From assembly GCF_000520975.1 (NCBI RefSeq), contig NZ_JACB01000014.1, positions 29,051-93,050 on the forward strand: a stretch of DNA of 64,000 nt, given 5' to 3'. The notes under the pieces are model-generated. The model made no database searches, was not told where the DNA came from, and worked only from the letters and a program-made list of their open reading frames with translations. The position numbers and the translations under genes were made by a program. This document shows positions 57,543 through 64,000 of the stretch, piece after piece (position 1 is the first letter of the stretch; every line of letters starts with the position of its first letter). This DNA is from Aquimarina megaterium XH134 (GTDB taxonomy: Bacteria; Bacteroidota; Bacteroidia; Flavobacteriales; Flavobacteriaceae).

Positions 57543-58067
57543 TTATGCTTTTGCATCAAAATCTAATACCCATTTCTCCTGGACTTTGAGTACCTGTTCG
57601 ATAACATCTCTTGCACATCCTTTACCTCCTTTTTTATAGGACACATATTTAGAAGCTTCTTTTACTTCTGCCACTGCGTCTTGAGGGCAAGTTGGTAAGC
57701 CTACCATTTTCATAACTGGTAAATCAGGAATATCATCACCCATATATAATACATTTTTTATGTTGATATTATTAGTTTCGAGATATTCATTTAGTTGTTC
57801 TACTTTGTGATGCGCTCCAAGATATATATCTGTTATTCCTAAGCCTTTTAAGCGTTGACGAACACCTTCATTTTTTCCTCCAGAAATAATACATACTTTA
57901 AAACCCTGTTGTATTGCAGTTTTCAAAGCGTACCCATCTTTAATATTCATTGTTCTTAGCAGTTGTCCATCGGTATTGATAATGACAGTACCATCGGTAA
58001 GTACTCCATCTACATCAAAAATAAAGGTGGTAATATGCTGCAGGTATTCTTTATAACTTTTTTCCAT
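57543..58067 (-). CDS. KdsC-type HAD phosphatase (Kdo-8-phosphate phosphatase-like)
   Basis: A 174-residue HAD-superfamily C0-type phosphatase with the motifs FDVDGVLTDG (catalytic Asp18 and Asp20), IISGGKN near 59-65 (motif II Ser), and MGDDIPDLPVM near 108-118 (motif IV Asp pair). This is the layout of KdsC, which hydrolyses Kdo-8-phosphate in lipopolysaccharide core synthesis. The tail VQEKW ends shortly after the HAD core as in KdsC tetramers. It overlaps the upstream DUF2520 gene by 17 bp, indicating translational coupling. Confidence 0.88.
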   Translation of the reverse strand: MEKSYKEYLQHITTFIFDVDGVLTDGTVIINTDGQLLRTMNIKDGYALKTAIQQGFKVCIISGGKNEGVRQRLKGLGITDIYLGAHHKVEQLNEYLETNNINIKNVLYMGDDIPDLPVMKMVGLPTCPQDAVAEVKEASKYVSYKKGGKGCARDVIEQVLKVQEKWVLDFDAKA

Positions 58068-58815
58068 ATTTAGATTGTATTGCTTTGGTAAGGGTTTTAT
58101 ATAGTTTTTGTTGTGTAGTATCTGTTATTATTTTTAAATGCCTGTTTATCGTTTTAGAATCATTACGTATCCCTGGCCCTGTTTGAGCCAGATCAGGATT
58201 CATTTTTGTGATTTTTTGAGCAGTCTCCAAAATCAAAGGATGCAAAATTTCAAAAGGAACATCGTGTTCATTACAAATATCGTTTGCTGTTGAAAACAAA
58301 TAATTTGTAAAATTATTTACGAATACAGCAGAAACATGAAGTATATTACGCTGTTCTGAAGAAATTTCATATACCTTTTCAGAAAGGGTAGTGCTTAATT
58401 TTTTTAATAGCGTAAGATCGGTTTCATTTTCAGCTTCCAAACAAAAAGGAATAGCACTAAAATCAACAGCTTTATCTTTGCTAAATGTTTGTAAAGGATA
58501 AAAAACACCTCTTCTATTGGTATTTATCAGGGCATTCATAGGAACACTGCCAGAGGTATGAACAATAAGTTTATTTGTAAAAGGTAATAGATAAGAAACC
58601 TTTTCAATTGCATCATCACTCACCGCCAGAATATAAATATCAGCTTCTTGTATAGAGCTAAAATCTTGTGTAATAGTGTTTTCTTTCTGGTTAGGATGTA
58701 ACAGTAACCCTTTACGATTATAACACTGTACAACTTCTACCGATTTTTGATTATAAAAAGCAGTATACAAGTGTTTAGCTACATTACCGGCACCAAGAAT
58801 TATAACTCTAATCAT
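58051..58815 (-). CDS. Rossmann-fold and DUF2520 protein (NADP oxidoreductase-like)
   Basis: A 254-residue protein with an N-terminal Rossmann domain starting IRVIILGAGNVAKHLYTAF (GxGNVA at 8-13), a VHTSGSVPMNAL segment near 88-99 and FYPLQTFSKDKAVDF near 108-122, then a DUF2520 helical C-terminal domain (SEQRNILHVSAVFVNNFTNYLFSTANDI near 159-186). It is related in shape to 6-phosphogluconate and pyrroline-5-carboxylate reductases, but the substrate is unknown. Coupling to a KdsC-like phosphatase is a recurring arrangement in Bacteroidota and hints at envelope metabolism, though not proven. Confidence 0.85.
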   Translation of the reverse strand: MIRVIILGAGNVAKHLYTAFYNQKSVEVVQCYNRKGLLLHPNQKENTITQDFSSIQEADIYILAVSDDAIEKVSYLLPFTNKLIVHTSGSVPMNALINTNRRGVFYPLQTFSKDKAVDFSAIPFCLEAENETDLTLLKKLSTTLSEKVYEISSEQRNILHVSAVFVNNFTNYLFSTANDICNEHDVPFEILHPLILETAQKITKMNPDLAQTGPGIRNDSKTINRHLKIITDTTQQKLYKTLTKAIQSKYGKKL

Positions 58816-59109
58816 TTGGCTAAAATAAGGAAGTTCCCTTAAAAAGCAGAGTAATCCATTTTTTCATTTTTATTTTAAATAAGTTCTATAGTAAAAGGCG
58901 GTATTCATAATAATCCATAATAAAAATATTTCAGGAGTATAACTCATCAAAATTAGGCCTGGTTTAAAAAAACGCAAAATTTTGTAACCTTTTTTACATG
59001 CATTTATCTAAGGTTTACAATAGATCCTCGTGTAGTTAATACAATAGTGAAAAACTCGTAAAAATCAATACTACATAAATAATTAAAACTTTTACATAAT
59101 TCATTAAAA

Positions 59110-60447
59110 ATGAACGCTATGAAACTAAGAAAAACAATATTCTTTCTGATGCTCTTTGGCATTAGTATACTTTTTACTCAATGTAAGGATGATGATTTAA
59201 TTCCAATACCAAAAGAATTGGTAATACCACCTCCGATAGAACTTAATTTGGATCCGGCTTTGGTTGCCGAGGGAAAAGAAATTTTTAGGCATGATACTTT
59301 TGGAAGTGAGGCGCAATGGACAGATTTATTAGAGTTAGATAAAGCTATTTTGGGAGCAGCCAATGGTGGGTTTGGGCCTGGTCTTGACCCAACTACAGCT
59401 TTAACAATAGGACTTAAAGTAGATGCAGAAGTATTACCACAAGCTGTAGTCGATGGTATTACAGATGGAAGTATTGATTTAACAGACCCAATGACCACAG
59501 TAGCTTTGTTAGATCTAGATGCTGTTGTTGGCGTAAAAGGAAGCTTTGATGAAAATAAAAAATTAACCTCTGTAGGAATCACATGTGCTTTATGTCATTC
59601 TACAGTAGATGACTCATTTACTTCTGGAATTGGAACAAGAAAAGATGGTTGGGCAAATACGGATCTTAACGTCGGAGCTATTCTGGGATTTGTTAAAAAT
59701 GCTCCTCTTGCAGCTATTTTGAGTGTTGATGTCGAAGCTTTTAATAGTGTTGTTAACGCATGGGGCCCAGGAAGATTTGCTCCCACATTATTAATGGATG
59801 GAAAAGTAACAAAACCTAACGGAGAATTAGCAACATTGGTAATACCCCCAGCTTATGGGTTACAAGGAATAACCCATGAAACATATACTGGTTGGGGTGA
59901 GGTGTCCTATTGGAATAGATTTATTGGCGTTTTGGTCATGGGAGGACAAGGAAATTTTTCTGATCAAAGATTAAATGATCCCGAAAAATTTCCACTTGCA
60001 GTAGAAAGAGGACTGTTTGATGTTAGCGCACCCGTAGACATGGTAGATTCGAAACTGGAAAGCTTACGAGAATATCAATTATCAATACTAGCCCCGACTC
60101 CAGATCCTGATAGTTATGATGAGACTTCGGCGATTCGTGGTAAAATATTGTTTGAAGGCAAAGCGAATTGTATTTCTTGTCATTCTGGGCGTGCTTTTGC
60201 AGACAATATATTACATACTCCAGAAGAAATTGGGATTGATGACTTTGAAGCAAAGAGATCTCCCACAGAAATGTACAGAACACCACCATTAAGAGGAGTG
60301 TTTGTTAAATCTAATGGTAATGGTTTTTTTCATGATGGGAGATTTACTACCCTAAATGATGTGGTTATACATTATAACGATCATTTTGGTTTAGGGTTAT
60401 CAAATCAGGAACAAGATGATCTGGTCGAATATCTAAAAGCGCTATAA
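59110..60447 (+). CDS. Di-heme cytochrome c lipoprotein (MauG/CCP-like)
   Basis: A 445-residue exported lipoprotein: FTQC lipobox near residues 21-24 followed by acidic KDDDLIP. Two heme-attachment motifs are present, CALCH near 159 and CISCH near 353. The C-terminal half resembles cytochrome c peroxidase/MauG proteins: TPPLRGVF, FFHDGRFTTLNDVVIHYN. The N-terminal half is less typical, with a long insert between the hemes. Likely a periplasmic or surface-linked peroxidase or electron-transfer protein. ATG 59119 (third in-frame Met, MKLRK) is an alternative start. The next gene is the CcsBA heme-ligation protein needed to mature it. Confidence 0.85.
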   Translation: MNAMKLRKTIFFLMLFGISILFTQCKDDDLIPIPKELVIPPPIELNLDPALVAEGKEIFRHDTFGSEAQWTDLLELDKAILGAANGGFGPGLDPTTALTIGLKVDAEVLPQAVVDGITDGSIDLTDPMTTVALLDLDAVVGVKGSFDENKKLTSVGITCALCHSTVDDSFTSGIGTRKDGWANTDLNVGAILGFVKNAPLAAILSVDVEAFNSVVNAWGPGRFAPTLLMDGKVTKPNGELATLVIPPAYGLQGITHETYTGWGEVSYWNRFIGVLVMGGQGNFSDQRLNDPEKFPLAVERGLFDVSAPVDMVDSKLESLREYQLSILAPTPDPDSYDETSAIRGKILFEGKANCISCHSGRAFADNILHTPEEIGIDDFEAKRSPTEMYRTPPLRGVFVKSNGNGFFHDGRFTTLNDVVIHYNDHFGLGLSNQEQDDLVEYLKAL

Positions 60448-60457
60448 AAGAAATAAA

Positions 60458-60494
60458 AAGGCCAAATTCTATATTCATAATAGATTTTGGTCTT
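60458..60494 (+). terminator. Terminator after the di-heme cytochrome gene
   Basis: A stem of 15 pairs with one G-U and one mismatch (60458-60472 with 60480-60494), followed by a run of T. It ends 46 bp after the cytochrome stop and separates it from ccsBA. Confidence 0.7.
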
Positions 60495-60653
60495 GTTTTT
60501 TTGATGTTTTTCCTAGAAGTAGCTAGCATTAAATGTATATAGAATATGACATCTTTCTATAAAAAACGAAAAAGTAATATCGGTTATACTTATACTTCTG
60601 TTAAAACCATAAAATCAAAAGGCGATCATGGTACATTATCCTTCTAAAAATAG

Positions 60654-60661
60654 TAAATTTG
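60654..60661 (+). promoter_or_regulatory. -7 box TAAATTTG of ccsBA
   Basis: A match to TAnnTTTG whose last three bases are the TTG that an automatic caller could take as the start codon. A transcript from about 60668 would exclude that TTG and leave ATG 60686 as the start. Confidence 0.5.
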
Positions 60662-60685
60662 CCCAGCAAAAAAAGAAAGGTTACT

Positions 60686-63600
60686 ATGCAAGATAAGCTA
60701 GCGAGTATTTTGTTCTCCACACGATTAATGGCAGTTTTATTTATTGTTTTTGCGTTTTCTATGGGAGTAGGAACGTTTTTAGAAGATGCACACGGAACCA
60801 CAGCCGCCAGAATTTGGGTGTATAATACATGGTGGTTTGAGGCTATTATGGTGTTTTTTGTTATTAATTTCTGCGGAAATATTGTACGTTACAAATTATA
60901 TAAGAAAGATAAATGGGCAACATTATTACTTCATTTATCTTTTATTTTAATTATCATAGGAGCTTTTGTTACTCGATATATAAGCTATGAAGGCGTTATG
61001 CCCATTAGGGAAGGTGAAACTACATCTATTTTTCTTTCTGAAAAAACATATTTATCTGTTTTTCTGGATGGAGAAATTAATGGAGAACCCCGAAGACGTA
61101 TCATTACAGAAGCATTAGAGTTAGCAGAAGCAACTACTAATGATTTTACTATTCATACCGATTATAATAGGCAACCCGTTACAATAACATATCAAAACTA
61201 TATCCAAGGAGCAGAAATGGGATTAGTTGAGACAGAAGATGGAGAGAACTATCTTAAAGTTGTAGAAGCAGGAGATGGTAATCGTCATGATCATTTTCTA
61301 AGAGAAGGAGAAGTTTCTAATATTCATAATATATTGGTTAGTTTTAATAAACCGACCAAAGGAGCAATAAATATTACCTATAAAAATGATGATTACTTTA
61401 TAGAATCTCCTTTTGATGGGTCATTTTTAAGAATGGCAGATCAGATGCAAGGATTAGTATTTAAAGATAGTCTTCAACCTTTAATGCTTAGATCACTGTA
61501 CCAAACTGCCGGAATGCAATTTGTAATTCCTGATCCTGTAATTACTGGTAAGTATGATGTAGTTCCTATAGAAGTTAAAGACAAAGGACAGGAAGATGCC
61601 TTGGTATTAAGTATCTCTACCAATGGAGAAACCAAAGACGTTAAGCTATTGGGAGGAAAAGGGTATAATAACGATATGACCAAAATCTCATTAGGAGGTT
61701 TGGATATGTATTTTAGTTATGGCTCTAAGCAAATGGAATTGCCTTTTGCATTAAAATTGAATGACTTTATCGCCGAAAAATTTCCCGGGACACAAAATGT
61801 TTATAAATCTTTTAAGAGTAAGGTTGATATTGTAGAAGGAAATTCTTCTAAACCATATGATATTTATATGAACCATGTACTAGATCATAAAGGATATAGG
61901 TTTTTTCAAGCTTCTTTTGATCCAGATGAAAAGGGAACTGTGCTTTCTGTAAATCATGACCGTTGGGGTACCTGGATTACTTACCTAGGGTACATGCTAT
62001 TATATTTAGGATTAATGTTAATTCTTTTTACCAAAGGATCACGTTTTAAGGAAATAGAAGATAAATTGAGTAAAATAAAGAAAAAGAAAAAAGCATTAAC
62101 CATATTTTTGGCATTAATAGTATCTACTTTTTCTTTTGCGCAAGACCAACCTCAGCCTGATCATGCAAATCACTTACCATCGTTACCTAGTAAGGCACAA
62201 TTAGACTCGGTTATTTTAGCCAATGTTGTTCCTGCTGCTCATGCGGCTAAGTTTGGAAGTATAGTGATACAGGATGAAAGAGGGAGAATGAAACCTGTAA
62301 ATACTTTTTCCTCAGAATTATTGCGTAAACTTAGTAAAAAAGATACCTATAAAGGTTTAAATGCAGACCAGGTGTTTGTATCGATGGTAGAAAATCCATT
62401 TATCTGGTACAGTATGCCAATTATAGAAATTAAAAGAGAAAATGATAGTATACGTAAGATATTAGGAGTTCCGAAAACCGAAAGAAGAGTATCTTTAATA
62501 GATCTTGTAGAACCAGACGGGTCGTATAAGCTAGCTCCTTATTTAGAAAAAGCAAGTAGCACAAATACCCCGAGTAGTTTTGAAAAAGATTTTCTTAAAA
62601 CTCATGAAAAATTTTATTTACTTAATCAAGCTTTAGGAGGAGGGATTTTAAGAGTTTTTCCGGTTCCGGGTGATGAAGGAAACAAATGGGTTTCTATGCC
62701 CGAGCTAAATGAATTTAAATTTAGCGGAATGGATTCGGTATACACCAGACAGATCATTCCGATTTATCGCCAATCATTACGAGATGCAAGAAAAACAGGG
62801 GATTATAGCAAACCTGATCAATATATTGAAAGTATTAAAAGTTTTCAGAAAAAATTTGGAAATGAAGTACTACCAACAGATAAAAAAATCAAAGCAGAAA
62901 TTGTACTGAATAAATATGATATTTTTAGAACACTATATCGATACTATGGAGTAATAGGCTTACTACTAATGATCTTTGTAATTGTTAGAATATTTAAGGA
63001 TTCTAAAATTGTAAGAGCTTTAGTAAATAGTGCAATTGGTATCGTTATTCTTCTTTTTATTCTACACACTTCGGGATTGATAATACGTTGGTATGTCTCG
63101 GGACATGCACCATGGAGTGATGCATATGAATCTATGATTTATGTTGGATGGACAACGCTGGCAATTGGTCTTGCTTTTGGAAAAAGAAGTAACCTTACCA
63201 TTGCAGCTACCACTTTTGTGGCTGCAATCATCTTGTTTTTTGCTCATGAAAACTGGACAGATCCTGCAATTGCAAATTTACAACCTGTATTAGATTCATA
63301 TTGGGTATTGATTCATGTATCTATTATTGTAGGTAGCTATGGACCATTCTTTGTTGGAGCAATTTTAGGAATCCTATCACTGTTATTAATAATATTAACG
63401 ACAGAATCTAATAAGAAACGAATGGATCTTAATATTAAAGAGATAACTATTATTAATGAGATGGCACTTACTATTGGGTTAGTAATGCTTACTATTGGTA
63501 ACTTCCTGGGAGGGATGTGGGCCAATGAGAGTTGGGGACGCTATTGGGGTTGGGATCCAAAAGAAACATGGGCTTTGATAAGTATTATGGTGTATGCCTT

Positions 63601-63871
63601 TGTGATACATATGAGATTAGTTCCTGGCCTGAGAGGAAGATGGTGGTTTAACCTGGCCTCTATTATCGCAGTATATAGTATTTTAATGACATACTTTGGT
63701 GTTAATTTTTACCTCAAAGGATTGCATTCATATGCTAGTGGTGATAAAGTAATTACGCCTAATGCAGTCTATTACTCTATCGCTTTTTTAGCTCTACTAG
63801 GCATAGTTTCATATTGGAGAAACAAGGTGCATTATAAGAAAAATAAAAAAGCAATTTCTACAGAAAAATAA
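60686..63871 (+). CDS. ccsBA: Cytochrome c maturation fusion CcsBA (ResB plus CcsA)
   Basis: A 1061-residue inner-membrane protein that brings heme to the periplasm and attaches it to CxxCH motifs (system II). The ResB/CcsB part (about 1-500) has three early membrane helices (LMAVLFIVFAFSMGVGTFL near 14-32) and a large periplasmic domain. A further membrane segment near 470-490 precedes a second periplasmic region. The CcsA part has six or more helices with the heme-handling motif WGRYWGWDPKETWALI near 949-964 and conserved His near 795 and 870. ATG 60686 is chosen over TTG 60659, which is inside a promoter-like box. Confidence 0.93.
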   Translation: MQDKLASILFSTRLMAVLFIVFAFSMGVGTFLEDAHGTTAARIWVYNTWWFEAIMVFFVINFCGNIVRYKLYKKDKWATLLLHLSFILIIIGAFVTRYISYEGVMPIREGETTSIFLSEKTYLSVFLDGEINGEPRRRIITEALELAEATTNDFTIHTDYNRQPVTITYQNYIQGAEMGLVETEDGENYLKVVEAGDGNRHDHFLREGEVSNIHNILVSFNKPTKGAINITYKNDDYFIESPFDGSFLRMADQMQGLVFKDSLQPLMLRSLYQTAGMQFVIPDPVITGKYDVVPIEVKDKGQEDALVLSISTNGETKDVKLLGGKGYNNDMTKISLGGLDMYFSYGSKQMELPFALKLNDFIAEKFPGTQNVYKSFKSKVDIVEGNSSKPYDIYMNHVLDHKGYRFFQASFDPDEKGTVLSVNHDRWGTWITYLGYMLLYLGLMLILFTKGSRFKEIEDKLSKIKKKKKALTIFLALIVSTFSFAQDQPQPDHANHLPSLPSKAQLDSVILANVVPAAHAAKFGSIVIQDERGRMKPVNTFSSELLRKLSKKDTYKGLNADQVFVSMVENPFIWYSMPIIEIKRENDSIRKILGVPKTERRVSLIDLVEPDGSYKLAPYLEKASSTNTPSSFEKDFLKTHEKFYLLNQALGGGILRVFPVPGDEGNKWVSMPELNEFKFSGMDSVYTRQIIPIYRQSLRDARKTGDYSKPDQYIESIKSFQKKFGNEVLPTDKKIKAEIVLNKYDIFRTLYRYYGVIGLLLMIFVIVRIFKDSKIVRALVNSAIGIVILLFILHTSGLIIRWYVSGHAPWSDAYESMIYVGWTTLAIGLAFGKRSNLTIAATTFVAAIILFFAHENWTDPAIANLQPVLDSYWVLIHVSIIVGSYGPFFVGAILGILSLLLIILTTESNKKRMDLNIKEITIINEMALTIGLVMLTIGNFLGGMWANESWGRYWGWDPKETWALISIMVYAFVIHMRLVPGLRGRWWFNLASIIAVYSILMTYFGVNFYLKGLHSYASGDKVITPNAVYYSIAFLALLGIVSYWRNKVHYKKNKKAISTEK

Positions 63872-63880
63872 TCATGTCTT

Positions 63881-64000
63881 TTATTTTATAAGGTTCCCAA
63901 AATTCATTTCTGTGATATTTTGATACTCGTCTTGTGATTTTATATTAAAAGATAGAGTTACATATTCTCTGTGACTACTAAAAATAATTTTAAGAAGATT
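63881..64000 (-). CDS. 3' end of a gene cut by the window edge
   Basis: On the minus strand one frame is open from the window edge (64000) to a TAA at 63881-63883, encoding 39 residues that end with the segments FSSHREYVTLSFNIKSQ and EMNFGNLIK. The other two minus-strand frames have stops. The peptide is of normal composition but too short to identify. It would be convergent with ccsBA, with 9 bp between stops. Confidence 0.5.
   Translation of the reverse strand, partial: NLLKIIFSSHREYVTLSFNIKSQDEYQNITEMNFGNLIK

Noticed and set aside
1..64000. CRISPR arrays, insertion sequences, rRNA genes, integrases
   Set aside because: Looked for regularly spaced repeats, transposase motifs and rRNA sequence; none seen.

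Overview
The window is a contiguous, AT-rich chromosomal stretch (roughly one third GC by eye) from a marine-type member of the Flavobacteriaceae (Bacteroidota), most likely Aquimarina or a close relative. The evidence is a gliding-motility gene (gldF-gldG), a bacillithiol deacetylase (bshB1), a RibBA of the degenerate Bacteroidota type, system II cytochrome c maturation (ccsBA fusion), surface-type lipoproteins with an acidic stretch after the lipobox Cys, double-glycine leader peptides, a near absence of Shine-Dalgarno sequences, and repeated -7 boxes of the Bacteroidota form TAnnTTTG (best case: TTG, 21 nt, TACTTTTG ahead of the DEAD-box helicase gene). The genus is an inference; the family is well supported. 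No insertion sequence, prophage, CRISPR array, rRNA operon or replication origin is visible.

Layout. 1-6 kb, mostly minus strand: a surface lipoprotein, a 180 bp MITE-like inverted repeat, an orphan siderophore/heme-type ABC ATPase that lacks a normal start codon, a GldF-GldG fusion, a small monooxygenase and a SAM hydrolase. 6-16 kb: phoH, purC, an orphan Cys-rich double-glycine-leader peptide, a large secreted beta-propeller protein, a LolA-like protein, a DUF72 protein, a His-rich secreted protein and a DEAD-box helicase. 16-25 kb is sensory and regulatory: a multi-PAS kinase with a response regulator, a LysR/YeiH pair, lipoproteins, an SGNH hydrolase and a LytS/LytTR two-component pair. 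25-31 kb holds accessory genes (beta-propeller, GNAT, BRO-N, flavodoxins), tRNA-Ser(UGA), an M28 peptidase and tRNA-His(GUG). 31-36 kb: bshB1 next to a Cys/Met-type PLP enzyme, and a TPR hybrid kinase.

36-44 kb is one long plus-strand housekeeping block: peroxiredoxin, thioredoxin, an 85-residue protein, thiol peroxidase, DgkA, FtsK, LolA, LptF/G and RibBA. It links peroxide defence, chromosome segregation and cell-envelope assembly. 44-46.6 kb: a DegT aminotransferase, a nitroreductase and a thioesterase. 46.6-52.1 kb is a discrete metabolic island: an Lrp/AsnC regulator divergent from an operon of ACT-less homoserine dehydrogenase, aldehyde dehydrogenase, a 605-residue Cys/Met-type PLP enzyme and an OsmC protein, with a perfect palindrome between the divergent genes. 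It looks like an inducible amino-acid catabolic unit, possibly homoserine to aspartate. 52-56 kb: a subtilase lipoprotein, an NhaC antiporter, and an 863 bp gap holding two tandem diverged copies of a promoter-to-terminator non-coding unit. 56-64 kb: a CPBP protease-like protein, RdgB, a KdsC-like phosphatase, a DUF2520 protein, a di-heme cytochrome c beside the CcsBA heme-ligation protein, and the 3' end of a further minus-strand gene cut by the window edge.

The items I consider most worth pursuing are the tandem non-coding units (55.58-56.17 kb), the orphan Cys-rich peptide (8.2-8.4 kb) and the Lrp-controlled homoserine dehydrogenase / aldehyde dehydrogenase / PLP operon. All functional calls rest on reading the sequence, without database searches.
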